Source of the DNA: Pseudomonadota bacterium
GTDB taxonomy: Bacteria > Desulfobacterota > Desulfarculia > Desulfarculales > JAHJDS01
Direction of reading: 5' to 3'
Assembly (NCBI GenBank): GCA_018812395.1
Contig: JAHJDS010000406.1
Span: 1 to 19,210 of the forward strand
Length of the DNA: 19,210 nucleotides
Under the pieces are notes generated by a model that worked only from the letters and a program-made list of their open reading frames with translations, had not been told where the DNA came from and did no database searches. Positions 1 through 8,627 of the stretch are shown one piece after another. How positions within the stretch are numbered: the first letter of the stretch is position 1; every line of letters begins with the position of its first letter. A program made the translations under genes and the position numbers.

Positions 1-119
1 ACATGAACAAGGTCCAGTTCATCGAACTGGCCGACAAGGCCCTCTACCAATCCAAGACCGACGGCCGAAACAGGTGCACCCTGGCCCCCGAGTGTCTGGT
101 GGAGGCCGAAGAGTCCTGA
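1..119 (+). CDS. C-terminal end of a GGDEF diguanylate cyclase (partial)
   Basis: Only the last 38 or so codons are in the window; the gene begins upstream. The visible peptide contains ADKALYQSKTDGRNR, which matches the conserved last helix and strand of GGDEF domains (the usual form is ADxALYxAKxxGRNxV). GGDEF domains condense two GTP into the second messenger cyclic di-GMP. The catalytic GGDEF loop itself and any sensor domain lie outside, so activity cannot be judged. About 15 residues follow the motif before the TGA at 117-119, so the domain is at the C-terminus. It converges with the minus-strand small ORF ending at 139; no terminator is visible in the 19-base gap. Confidence 0.85.
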   Translation, partial: MNKVQFIELADKALYQSKTDGRNRCTLAPECLVEAEES

Positions 120-138
120 AACCCGCCTTCCGCGCCTC

Positions 139-507
139 TCATTTTTCGTCGGACCCGGCCGGGCCGACGACGATCCGGCCCTGACGCACGGCGACCAGGT
201 CCATGTGCCTCAGGGCGGCCACCTCAGGCCCCAGCCCGGCCGGGGTGTCACCAATCAAGTCGGCCAGTCGGGGCGGCGTCAGGGCGCCGTGTTTGGCCGG
301 CACATCTAGCATGAGGCTTGGCCGCGGCGACAAGGGTTCGCCCCCGGTCCGGGGACGCATCAGGGGGGCGGGAAAGTGTTGCCAGGCGTCGCAACTTCGC
401 TTGGCGCCGGCCGGTTCGAGGAAGCAATCCTCACCGAACGACGGGGCCTCCCCGGTCCCGGTCCGGAGTGATCGCCCGCCCGCATTCCCGGCGGATCGAT
501 GGGTCAT
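139..507 (-). CDS. Possible small protein with winged-helix-like C-terminus
   Basis: An open frame of 122 codons if started at the ATG at 507; an ATG at 360 (74 residues) and one at 312 (57 residues) are alternatives, and none has a good ribosome binding site. Third codon positions are G/C-rich across the frame, as in the surrounding genes, but in such DNA that is weak proof. The last 45 residues read as a helix, a turn, a second helix ending in EVAALRHMDLV and a two-strand wing (AVRQGRIVV), a pattern typical of winged-helix DNA-binding domains. The N-terminal part is rich in Gly, Pro and Arg and not recognisable. The gene is cut off from the upstream ligase gene by a terminator, so it would need its own promoter, which I do not see. 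It could be a real small regulator, a remnant of a longer gene or a chance frame. Confidence 0.38.
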   Translation of the reverse strand: MTHRSAGNAGGRSLRTGTGEAPSFGEDCFLEPAGAKRSCDAWQHFPAPLMRPRTGGEPLSPRPSLMLDVPAKHGALTPPRLADLIGDTPAGLGPEVAALRHMDLVAVRQGRIVVGPAGSDEK

Positions 508-534
508 CCATTGTCCCGCCCGCCCCGCGGCCGC

Positions 535-568
535 AAAAAAAGGCCCGGCCCCCATGGGAGGCCGGGCC
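535..568 (-). terminator. Rho-independent terminator of the phenylacetate-CoA ligase gene
   Basis: Nine-base perfect arms (plus strand 542-550 and 560-568, GGCCCGGCC with GGCCGGGCC) enclose a nine-base loop, followed in the minus-strand direction by seven T residues (A-run at 535-541 on the plus strand). It starts 19 bases after the stop codon of the ligase gene. It is strong and correctly oriented. Confidence 0.88.
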
Positions 569-587
569 GTAATCAAGACGTCGCCGG

Positions 588-1886
588 CTACATGTTCCGG
601 GCGTCGAAGACGCGCTTGGCCTTGCCTTCACTGCGCTCGATGGACTTGGGCGGCACCAGTCGGACGGCCACGCCGATGCCGACCGTGCCCCGAATCTTGT
701 CGACGATCTTCTTTTCGATCTCCTTGAGCTTTTCCTCGCCCAGGTCGTACACCTCGGGCCTGGCCTCGACGTCCACGCTCAGGGCGTCCAGGTAACCCTT
801 CTTGCGGATGATGAGCACGTATTGGGGCTCGACCTCGGGCACCTCGAGCAGGATGGCCTCGATCTGCGAGGGGAAGACGTTGACCCCGGAGATGATCAGC
901 ATGTCGTCGGAACGACCGTAGATCTTGTCCATCTTGACCAGGGTCCGGCCGCAGGCGCACTTCTCCCGGCGCAGGGTGGTGATGTCCCGGGTGCGGTAGC
1001 GGATCATGGGCATGGCCCGACGCTGAATGGCGGTGAAGATCAGCTCGCCCTGGGTGCCGTGGGGCAGGACCTCCTCGGTGATGGGGTCGATGACCTCGGC
1101 CATGATGTGGTCTTCGTTGACGTGGAGCCCGTCCTTGGCCTCGCAGTCGAAGGACACCCCGGGGCCCATCAGCTCGGTCAGGCCGTAGGCCTCGTGGGCG
1201 TTGATGCCCATCCGCTCCTCGATCTCGCGGCGCATCTCCTCGGTCCAGGGCTCGGCCCCGAAGATGCCCACCCGCAGCGGCAGTTCACGCAAATCGACGC
1301 CCATGTCCCGGGCCTTTTCGGCGATGGTCAGGGCGTAGGACGGCGTGCAGCCGATGGACGTGGCCCCGAAGTCCTGGATCAGGGTCACCTGGCGTTCGGT
1401 CATGCCCGAGGAGGCGGGCACGATGGTGCAGCCTATTTTTGAGGCGGCCTGGTGGAAGCCGAGGCCCCCGGTGAACAGGCCCATGCCGTAGGCGTTCTGG
1501 AAGATGTCCTCCGGACCCACCCCGGCGGCGTAGAAGTTGCGGGCCATGCAGTCGGCCCACTGGTCCAGGTCGGCGGCCGTATAGGGGCCGGTGATCGGTT
1601 TGCCGGTGGTGCCGCTCGAGGCGTGGACGCGGACGACCTCGGTCATGGGCACGGCGCACAGGCCGAAGGGGTAGTTGTCGCGCAGGTCCGTCTTGACCGT
1701 GAAGGGCAGCTTGCCCAGATCGCTCAGGTCCTTGATGTCATCGGGGTGGACGCCTTTTTCGTCCAATTTACGCTTGTAAAAGGGTAGCCTGTCGTAGACC
1801 CAGGCCGTGGTCTCCTTCAGCTTCTCGAGCTGAAAGTCGGCCATTTCATCGTCGGACATGGTTTCAAACTTTTCGTTCCAAATCAT
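588..1886 (-). CDS. paaK: Phenylacetate-CoA ligase (AMP-forming)
   Basis: A 432-residue cytosolic adenylate-forming ligase, the usual length for PaaK. It activates phenylacetate, or a related aryl acid, with ATP and CoA to the CoA thioester. Visible motifs are the phosphate-binding loop SSGTTGKP (residues 90-97), the A5-type YGLTE (234-238), YRTRD (297-301), the Cys-containing CACGR (310-314) before the hinge region, and the C-terminal EGKAKRV with the A10-type lysine at 422. The frame stays open upstream, but the ATG at 1886 is chosen because AAGGAGGT lies five to seven bases before it and because the N-terminus (WNEKFETM) matches family starts. The gene stands alone, ends in a strong terminator, and is divergent from a deacetylase gene. 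A CRP/FNR-like palindrome lies 115 bases upstream. Substrate cannot be fixed from sequence: anaerobes carry PaaK-like enzymes for phenylacetate, indoleacetate and other aryl acids. No other phenylacetate pathway genes are in the window. Confidence 0.93.
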   Translation of the reverse strand: MIWNEKFETMSDDEMADFQLEKLKETTAWVYDRLPFYKRKLDEKGVHPDDIKDLSDLGKLPFTVKTDLRDNYPFGLCAVPMTEVVRVHASSGTTGKPITGPYTAADLDQWADCMARNFYAAGVGPEDIFQNAYGMGLFTGGLGFHQAASKIGCTIVPASSGMTERQVTLIQDFGATSIGCTPSYALTIAEKARDMGVDLRELPLRVGIFGAEPWTEEMRREIEERMGINAHEAYGLTELMGPGVSFDCEAKDGLHVNEDHIMAEVIDPITEEVLPHGTQGELIFTAIQRRAMPMIRYRTRDITTLRREKCACGRTLVKMDKIYGRSDDMLIISGVNVFPSQIEAILLEVPEVEPQYVLIIRKKGYLDALSVDVEARPEVYDLGEEKLKEIEKKIVDKIRGTVGIGVAVRLVPPKSIERSEGKAKRVFDARNM

Positions 1887-1999
1887 GGGGTTTACCTCCT
1901 TCAACCCGTCTACCCTATCCCGTCGGGCCCCGCTTGGTGGGGGCGTTCCGGTCAACCGCATTTGATGTACCAAATCAGGGGGGAAAAGGCAAGCAAACA

Positions 2000-2017
2000 A
2001 TGTGAATACCCTCACAT
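2000..2017. promoter_or_regulatory. CRP/FNR-family-like operator
   Basis: ATGTGA-N6-TCACAT is a perfect palindrome with the exact half-sites and spacing of the CRP consensus (TGTGA-N6-TCACA). It lies in the divergent region, 115 bases before the ligase start. A weak TTGTTT-N17-TGATTT element (plus-strand 1972-2000) abuts it on the minus-strand side, which would place the operator near -43, an activator position for the ligase gene. The regulator is not in the window. Confidence 0.5.
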
Positions 2018-2125
2018 CGCCTTTGGGCCGTCTTTGATCGGAATCCGCAGGATCGCGCCCGTGGCCGAAGACCAAGCGATCAGTCCCTTCCCCATGGTCC
2101 CCGGGCGCCCGAAAGGGGGCCGAAC

Positions 2126-2153
2126 TTGACTTTTCGCCGACGCATGTTATCTT
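2126..2153 (+). promoter_or_regulatory. Sigma-70 promoter of the deacetylase-icd operon
   Basis: TTGACT (2126-2131), 16-base spacer, and TATCTT (2148-2153) preceded by TGT, which makes an extended -10. Transcription would start near 2160 and give a leader of about 22 bases that includes the ribosome binding site AAGGGGG (2171-2177). Confidence 0.6.
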
Positions 2154-2181
2154 CATTTTCATTGGTTTTAAAGGGGGTTAA

Positions 2182-3321
2182 ATGGGCGGACCCCGATTCG
2201 TCTTTTCCGATGATTACCACCGGTTCGATTATGGTCCGTCCCATCCGCTGCGGGTGCACCGGCTGGGGCTGTGGCTGGACATGGCCCGGGCCCTGGGCCT
2301 GATCGTCGACCACGACCCGGCCTGCGTCGAGGCCCGGTCGGCCACCCGGGAAGAGCTGGCGAGGTGGCACGATCCGTACTACCTGGACGTGCTCGAGAAG
2401 GCCAACTCCGGGTTGTGGTCCACCGGGGGCCTGGGTTACGGCCTGGGGACTGGTGACAACCCGGTGTTCAAGGGCGTCTTCGAGTGGTCGGCGCTCCTGT
2501 GCGGGGCGTCCGTTCAGTGTCTGGAGCTGGTGGGCTCGGGCCAAACCCAGATCGCCTTCAACCCGGCCGGGGGCATGCACCACGGCGGGCCGAGCAAGGC
2601 CTCGGGCTTTTGCTACCTCAACGACGCGGCGCTGATCATTCAGATGCTTCTCGATCAGGGCCGGCGGGTGGCCTACGTGGACATCGACGCCCACCACGGC
2701 GACGGGGTCCAGTGGGCCTTTTACCGGACCGACCGGGCCCTGACCGTGTCCGTCCACCAGTCGGGCCGGACCCTGTTCCCGGGCACCGGCTCCGAAAAGG
2801 AGCGCGGCGACGGCCCCGGCCGGGGTTACTGCCTCAACCTGCCGCTTCTGCCGGACGCCGACGACGAGATCTTCCGGATGGTCGTCGACCGGGTGGTCCT
2901 GCCGGTGGTCGATGCCTATGACCCGGACCTCCTGGTCACCCAGCTCGGGGTGGACATGATGTATTCGGACCCCTTGGCCAATCTGAACCTGACCAGTCAC
3001 GGCTTCATGCACGCCGTCAAGGGATTCAAGGGCCTGGGGCGGCCCTGGATCGCCCTGGGCGGCGGCGGGTACAATGTCATCAACGTAGCCCGCTGCTGGA
3101 CCCTGGCCTGGGCCGCCATGGCCGACCGGGATGTCGAGGACCGCCTGCCCGAAGAGGTGATCGCCCATCTGCCCGGACGTCCGCCCCGGAGCCTGACCCT
3201 GCACCACGCCGATTCCGACCTCCACGGCGGACGCTGGGAGACGGCCCGGGCGGCGGCGGTCGAGGTCATCGACTTCCACCGGCAAGAGAGCTTTGGGCTG
3301 TTCGGGCTATCTGGTGAGTGA
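2182..3321 (+). CDS. acuC: Histone-deacetylase-family protein, AcuC-like lysine deacetylase
   Basis: A 379-residue protein of the arginase/deacetylase fold, close to the length of AcuC. It is expected to remove acetyl (or other acyl) groups from lysine using zinc. All expected active-site residues are seen: the His pair in GGMHHGG (133-134), the zinc ligands in DIDAHHGDG (Asp169, His171) and in the GVDMMYSDP segment (Asp263), and the catalytic Tyr297 in GGGGYN. The start is the ATG after AAGGGGG with a four-base gap. It is the first gene of a plus-strand operon, has its own promoter, overlaps the next gene, and is divergent from the phenylacetate-CoA ligase. In Bacillus AcuC reverses acetylation of acetyl-CoA synthetase, an AMP-forming ligase; a matching role on the divergent ligase is plausible but inferred. 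It might alternatively act on acetylpolyamines. Confidence 0.92.
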   Translation: MGGPRFVFSDDYHRFDYGPSHPLRVHRLGLWLDMARALGLIVDHDPACVEARSATREELARWHDPYYLDVLEKANSGLWSTGGLGYGLGTGDNPVFKGVFEWSALLCGASVQCLELVGSGQTQIAFNPAGGMHHGGPSKASGFCYLNDAALIIQMLLDQGRRVAYVDIDAHHGDGVQWAFYRTDRALTVSVHQSGRTLFPGTGSEKERGDGPGRGYCLNLPLLPDADDEIFRMVVDRVVLPVVDAYDPDLLVTQLGVDMMYSDPLANLNLTSHGFMHAVKGFKGLGRPWIALGGGGYNVINVARCWTLAWAAMADRDVEDRLPEEVIAHLPGRPPRSLTLHHADSDLHGGRWETARAAAVEVIDFHRQESFGLFGLSGE

Positions 3322-3727
3322 CGTGGACCCCGTCTTCAACTGTCAACAATGCGGCTGGTGCTGCCGGGGCGAAGGCGGCATCGCCCTGGATGAAAAGCGC
3401 GTCGGGAGGCTGGCCTCGTATCTGGGACTGCCCGTGGAGCGCTTGCTGGCCCGTTTCTGTCACCGCCGAGACGGCCGGTGGTACGTGGCCGCCGGACGGG
3501 ACGGCTACTGCCTGTTTTTCGACCACTCCATCCCCGGTTGCGCCGTTCATCCGGTCAAACCGGAGATCTGCGAGTTGTGGCCCTATTTCCCGGGGAACGT
3601 CGCCAACCGAGAGGGTTTCGAGGTGGCCAAGAACAACTGTCCCGGCATCGGCCGGGACGTGACCCACGAGGCCTTTGTGGCCAACGCCCGTCACCACGGC
3701 CTGGGCCCGAAAACCACAAAGGAGTGA
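3314..3727 (+). CDS. YkgJ-family cysteine-cluster protein
   Basis: A 137-residue protein with the YkgJ (UPF0153) pattern, thought to bind zinc or iron. The N-terminal CQQCGWCC (residues 10-17) is followed by Cys49, Cys66, the CAVHPVKPEIC segment (Cys76, His79, Cys86) and Cys109, the usual order of conserved Cys/His in the family. Biochemical function is unknown. The frame stays open back to TTG 3293, but GTG 3314, which overlaps the deacetylase stop (TGA 3319-3321) by eight bases, is chosen because it leaves the short N-terminus usual before the first Cys motif; GTG 3323 is also possible. It lies three bases before the isocitrate dehydrogenase start, so it is co-translated with both neighbours. 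Its role beside them is not clear. Confidence 0.85.
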   Translation: MSDVDPVFNCQQCGWCCRGEGGIALDEKRVGRLASYLGLPVERLLARFCHRRDGRWYVAAGRDGYCLFFDHSIPGCAVHPVKPEICELWPYFPGNVANREGFEVAKNNCPGIGRDVTHEAFVANARHHGLGPKTTKE

Positions 3728-3730
3728 GCC

Positions 3731-4957
<1,227 letters not shown>

Positions 4958-5825
4958 GTCGCCCGACCGGGTTCAGGCCGGGGGAACGCCTGGCCGACCT
5001 GGTGTTTCCACCGCTGTGTCTGGGTTGCGCCCTGCCTCTGGCTCATGATCGGCCCTGGGGCCGGGAACTCTGCCCCGAATGCGCCCGAAAAACGGATTTC
5101 CTGACCGGGGCCAAGTGCCCCCGCTGCGGCCGGCCCTTCGAGGCGGACCGGGCCGCCGACCATTGGTGCGGCCCCTGCCTGTCCCAGCCTCCCCCGTTTG
5201 ATCTGGCCCGGGCCGCGGCCCGGCACACCGGGCCCCTGGCCGAGGCGGTGCGCGGTTTCAAGTATCATCGCCGGCTGGGACTCCTGCCCGGCCTGTCCCG
5301 GATGCTGGCCGCCGCGGCCGTTGACCTCGACCCGCCGGCCGACCTGGTGCTGCCGGTGCCGCTCCATTGGCGGCGTCGCCGGGAGCGGGGATTCAACCAG
5401 GCCTGGCTGCTGACCCGCCGGGTGGCTCGGCATTTGGGCCTCCCGGCCAGGAGCGACCTGCTGCGCCGCATCCGCTTCACCGCCCCCCAGGTGGGGCTGA
5501 CCGACACCGAGCGCCGGGCCAACGTCCGGGGGGCCTTTGCCCTTAGCCCCCACGACGGGGTGGACGGCCGGCGGGTGATGCTTGTCGACGATGTGTTGAC
5601 CACCGGGGCCACGGCCCGGGCCTGCGCCCGGGTGCTGAAAAAGGGCGGGGCCTCGGGGGTCCTGGTGGCCACCCTCACCCGGGCCTGATCTTTTTGGCCG
5701 GTTCACCTTGGCGACGATTCCCGGGCGTGCTATCATGCGGCCCCCGGCCATCGAGCCGGGCCTGGCCGGTCGGCGGTCGTGTTCGTGGCCCCGGCGGGAT
5801 TGTTCAGGAAGTCCGGTCGATCGCG

Positions 5826-6656
5826 TCAGCGCCAGGCGGACGGCCACATCGTCTCCAGGACGGCCACCATCTGGGGCACGTCCTGTTCCTGGTGGGGCTC
5901 GAGGGCGACGATCGGCGGGGCGGGCGGACCTTTGGTCGAGGTCAGGAAGCGAAACAGGTGGGCAAAGTCGATGGTGCCCTGGCCCAAGGGAAGGTGATTG
6001 TCGGCCGCGCCGTCGTTGTCGTGGAGGTGGAGGTGGGTCACCTGGGCGCCCAGGGCGGACAGCCAGCCGTCCAAAGGGGTGTCGGAAAAGGCGGCCACAT
6101 GGCCCGGATCGAGGCAGAACCCGACCCCGGGCAGGTGCGGCATTATTTCGAAAAAGATGTCCGGGGTCTGCTCGAAGGTGTTTTCCAGAGACAGCTGCGC
6201 CCCGATCCGCTGACAGGTTTCGGCCACGGGTCTTAGGGATTCAAGGGTGGCCTCGAGCCAGTGATCGCGGTAGAACATGTAGCGCTTGTGGTCGTAGGCC
6301 GGGTGGAGGACCATCCCCACCGGCTCCAAGTGGGGCGCCTGGGCGGCGAACCGGTTCAGGCGGTGGCGAGTGGCCGCCAGGATCCTGGAGTCCTGGGCGC
6401 CGACGACCAGATCGGCGAACGGACCGTGGAGGGTGACCGGGAGGCCGGCCCGCCGGAAGGCCCGGCCGACGCGGGCGAATGTCCGGCGGTCGAAGCGGTC
6501 CAGGGCCGGCCCGTCGATGCCGATCTCGGGCTTCAAGCGGTTGTTGATGAACAGATCGAGATACCCCTCGACGAGCATGGTCAGGGGGACGTTGATGAAC
6601 ACCCGGTCCAGGCAGGCCGGCCTCTGGTCGAGGACGTCGGTCACGGACTGATCCAT
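5826..6656 (-). CDS. Sugar phosphate isomerase/epimerase-like TIM-barrel protein
   Basis: A 276-residue protein of the AP-endonuclease-2/xylose-isomerase-like superfamily. Metal and active-site residues typical of the fold are seen: His77 in LHGPF, His118 in LHPAYD, Glu158 in LSLENTFE, Asp183 and His186 in CLDPGH, the HLHLHD segment (208-213) and Glu253 in ALEPH. Substrate is not known. The superfamily includes isomerases, epimerases, endonuclease IV and the cobamide-remodelling hydrolase CbiR; the LHGPFADL and LENTFE segments would be compatible with the last group, but I cannot separate these by eye. The ATG at 6656 has no ribosome binding site, and a promoter -10 element ends only eight bases before it, which suggests a leaderless mRNA. 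It stands alone and is divergent from a small membrane protein gene. Confidence 0.82.
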   Translation of the reverse strand: MDQSVTDVLDQRPACLDRVFINVPLTMLVEGYLDLFINNRLKPEIGIDGPALDRFDRRTFARVGRAFRRAGLPVTLHGPFADLVVGAQDSRILAATRHRLNRFAAQAPHLEPVGMVLHPAYDHKRYMFYRDHWLEATLESLRPVAETCQRIGAQLSLENTFEQTPDIFFEIMPHLPGVGFCLDPGHVAAFSDTPLDGWLSALGAQVTHLHLHDNDGAADNHLPLGQGTIDFAHLFRFLTSTKGPPAPPIVALEPHQEQDVPQMVAVLETMWPSAWR

Positions 6657-6664
6657 AATGGGGC

Positions 6665-6694
6665 AAGATAGCCCCCCAGACGCAGGGATGTAAA
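6665..6694 (-). promoter_or_regulatory. Promoter of the isomerase-like gene
   Basis: On the minus strand TTTACA (6694-6689), 18-base spacer, TATCTT (6670-6665). Transcription would start at about 6659-6656, at or next to the ATG. The element ends directly at the GTG start of the divergent gene. Confidence 0.42.
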
Positions 6695-7084
6695 GTGAAA
6701 TACACCGTCTTGGGCCCCCTCTTGTCGGCCTTAGTCCTGCCGGGCCTCGGCCAGGTGGTCTGCGGCCAGGTAATGCGGGGGCTGACGCTGATGGGCCTGA
6801 CCACCATCCTTTTCCTGGTGCTCCTGGTCAAGCTGGCCCTGATGTTTCGCGAGGCCGCCGGGGCGTGGGTCTTCTTCGGCCGGCAATTGATCTCGGGCCC
6901 GTTTTTGTCCGGGACCGAAAGCCAGACCATCCCCTTCATCCTGACCTGGATGAGTCTGTCCCTGGACCTGTTCTTCGGGGTATTGGTCGGCGGTCTGCTG
7001 GGCGTGTGGCTCTACGGTGTGCTGGACGGCTTTCGTCAGGGACGGCGGGCCGATGCCGCCGGTCCGACGGGGGGCGAGCGTTGA
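6695..7084 (+). CDS. Small membrane protein with TM2-like N-terminal motif
   Basis: A 129-residue protein with hydrophobic segments at about residues 5-23, 29-51 and 88-112 and a short basic, Gly-rich cytosolic tail. The N-terminal LPGLGQVVCGQ resembles the PGLGQxYNGQ motif of small TM2-like membrane proteins. Function is unknown. Start is GTG 6695 with AGGGA seven bases ahead. The stop overlaps the TTG start of the next gene (TTGA at 7081-7084), so the two are translationally coupled and probably work together. Confidence 0.75.
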   Translation: MKYTVLGPLLSALVLPGLGQVVCGQVMRGLTLMGLTTILFLVLLVKLALMFREAAGAWVFFGRQLISGPFLSGTESQTIPFILTWMSLSLDLFFGVLVGGLLGVWLYGVLDGFRQGRRADAAGPTGGER

Positions 7085-7413
7085 GACAGTTGCTCCTGGA
7101 TGAACTCTCGGCCGAAGACGTCGACCGCATCCGCCGGTGGCTGGCGGACAACGCCGAGGCCTCTGGTCTGGAGGGCGTTTATTGGGTGGACGTGCCCGAG
7201 GACCTGCTCAGCGACAGGCAGCGGACCGAGGCGGGCGGGCGGCCCTACAGCTTCGCCGTGGAGGTCGGCCCGGATTACGTCAAGCTCGAGTTCCTGGTGC
7301 GCAGCCGCTATTCGCTGCACCACCCGGGCACGGACTTCGCCACGGCTCCGCAGCGCCTGTTCATCCTGGAATATTCGGACAGGATGCTGCAAGAGTTGAA
7401 GGTCAGGACCTGA
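7081..7413 (+). CDS. Conserved-looking hypothetical protein
   Basis: A 110-residue soluble protein that I cannot assign to a named family. The N-terminal half is acidic and helical (LLLDELSAEDVDRIRRW); the second half has strand-like stretches (YSFAVEVG, YVKLEFLVRSR) and ends in a helix. The frame is open far upstream, but the start is placed at TTG 7081 because it forms a TTGA overlap with the upstream stop, has a purine-rich GGGGGGCGAG just before it, and leaves the upstream gene intact. It overlaps the small membrane protein gene by four bases and converges with the Yip1-like gene 33 bases further on; I see no terminator between them. Confidence 0.75.
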   Translation: MRQLLLDELSAEDVDRIRRWLADNAEASGLEGVYWVDVPEDLLSDRQRTEAGGRPYSFAVEVGPDYVKLEFLVRSRYSLHHPGTDFATAPQRLFILEYSDRMLQELKVRT

Positions 7414-7446
7414 GGGTCGGGGACAAGGCCGGTCGATCCGACGTCG

Positions 7447-8283
7447 TCACGGCCCGCCCAGGGGAAGATAGCCCAGCAGCAACACGATCAGGTAGGGCCA
7501 CAACACCGCCCCGGCGGCCAGGCCGGCCGTGGCCCCCTGGGCCTGCATCAGGCCGATGACCCGGATGGTCACCGACCAGAAAAAGGCGACCGGCGTCCCG
7601 AAGACCGGCACCACCAGCAGGACGAACGCGGCGAAAGAGTAGGCGGCCACGCGGAAGGTGGCCTCGAATCCGGAGCGATTTCGCTTCAGGAGCGCCAGCA
7701 CCAGGTGCATCAGGGCCGCGGTGATGTAGACGTTGACCACGACCAGCAACGGGGTCAGCAACAAGGTCAGCATAATGACCAGGTTCAACTGGCCGGCGGT
7801 CACGCCGAACAGGACCTTGAGCAGGGCCAACAACTGCGGCTTAGCTAGCAGGGACATCCAGACCACCAGGGCCGCCAGGCCGAAAGAGCCGACGATGACG
7901 GCGAAGGCCAGGGGTCGACGGCGGCTGCCCCGGAGATACATGTTCTGAAAGAACTCGACCGGCCCAAACAGGGCGCCCAGCACGGTCAGGCGCAGGGCCC
8001 GCCAAAGACCCAGCTTTTCCAGATGGTCCCAGGCCACGCCCGGCCGCTCTTCCGATTCGAGCCAATCACCGGGACCGGGGGCCCAGGGCTCTTTTGGCGA
8101 CGCTTCGGGCGGCGGCCCGGTGACGCCGCGATCCGGGGCGTCGGTCGGGGCCGGGGACTCCTCCCGGCCGGGCAGCGGAAAGGTCTTTTTACACCTTGGA
8201 CAGGCGACCTCGCGGGTGTCCGGCGGTAATTTCTCGGAGGGCGTGTCCTTGGAAAACCCGCAGTGCGGGCAGGTCAATCTCAT
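7447..8283 (-). CDS. Zinc-ribbon and Yip1-like multi-pass membrane protein
   Basis: A 278-residue protein. An N-terminal zinc ribbon has two CxxC pairs (CPHC 5-8, CPRC 28-31), as in the MJ0042-type finger. A Pro-rich acidic linker (about 40-90) follows, then a membrane part with about five hydrophobic segments between residues 125 and 275, preceded by the LFGPVEFFQNM stretch seen at the start of bacterial Yip1-domain proteins. These proteins have no settled function; the finger may bind zinc or nucleic acid on the cytosolic side. The start is the ATG at 8283 with GGGAGAGG before it. It lies 44 bases behind the small Cys-protein gene on the same strand, so the two probably form a unit. Confidence 0.8.
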   Translation of the reverse strand: MRLTCPHCGFSKDTPSEKLPPDTREVACPRCKKTFPLPGREESPAPTDAPDRGVTGPPPEASPKEPWAPGPGDWLESEERPGVAWDHLEKLGLWRALRLTVLGALFGPVEFFQNMYLRGSRRRPLAFAVIVGSFGLAALVVWMSLLAKPQLLALLKVLFGVTAGQLNLVIMLTLLLTPLLVVVNVYITAALMHLVLALLKRNRSGFEATFRVAAYSFAAFVLLVVPVFGTPVAFFWSVTIRVIGLMQAQGATAGLAAGAVLWPYLIVLLLGYLPLGGP

Positions 8284-8327
8284 GGCCTCTCCCTAAAAAC
8301 TTCGGCGGCCGAGACGAGTCCGGCTCG

Positions 8328-8618
8328 CTATTGGCGGCGCTTGCGGCCGGCCAGCTTGCGGTCGGACCAGCGTTTCAAAAAGCCGGCCACCGGCGACGGC
8401 GGATCGTCGCCCGGGGCGGCCCCTTGGTCCTGCCCCGTTTTTTCGGCCAGAAAACGCCGTCCCTCCGGGCTCTGGAGCGCCATCTTGAGGCAGTCGTGAT
8501 CCAGGCCGCACTCCCGACAGGCGTCGGGGATCTCCCGCAGGCCGCTGTCGGCCACGGGAAAGACGGTGTCGATTTGCCCGAAACAGATCGGGCGGGGCCG
8601 GGAGTAATTCTCGCTCAT
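8328..8618 (-). CDS. Small cysteine-motif protein of unknown function
   Basis: A 96-residue protein with Cys12 (ICFGQIDTVFPV) and a CRECGLDHDC cluster (Cys34, Cys37, Cys43), which could bind a metal or iron-sulfur cluster. The C-terminal third is basic and Arg-rich (KLAGRKRRQ). I do not recognise a named family. The ATG at 8618 has no ribosome binding site; a candidate promoter ends about ten bases upstream, so the mRNA may be leaderless. It is first in a two-gene unit with the Yip1-like protein and divergent from the histidine phosphatase. Confidence 0.72.
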   Translation of the reverse strand: MSENYSRPRPICFGQIDTVFPVADSGLREIPDACRECGLDHDCLKMALQSPEGRRFLAEKTGQDQGAAPGDDPPSPVAGFLKRWSDRKLAGRKRRQ

Positions 8619-8627
8619 ACGAAGGCC

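Noticed and set aside
2080..3285. Long minus-strand open frame (401 codons) opposite the deacetylase gene
   Set aside because: It is an antisense shadow of a gene with complete active-site motifs. In GC-rich DNA with strong third-base bias such frames are expected; it has no recognisable domain and is rich in Gly, Val, His, Gln and Pro.
5743..5760. CCCGGC/GCCGGG hairpin as terminator between the ComF-like and isomerase-like genes
   Set aside because: Six base pairs and no T-run in either direction; such GC palindromes are frequent by chance here.
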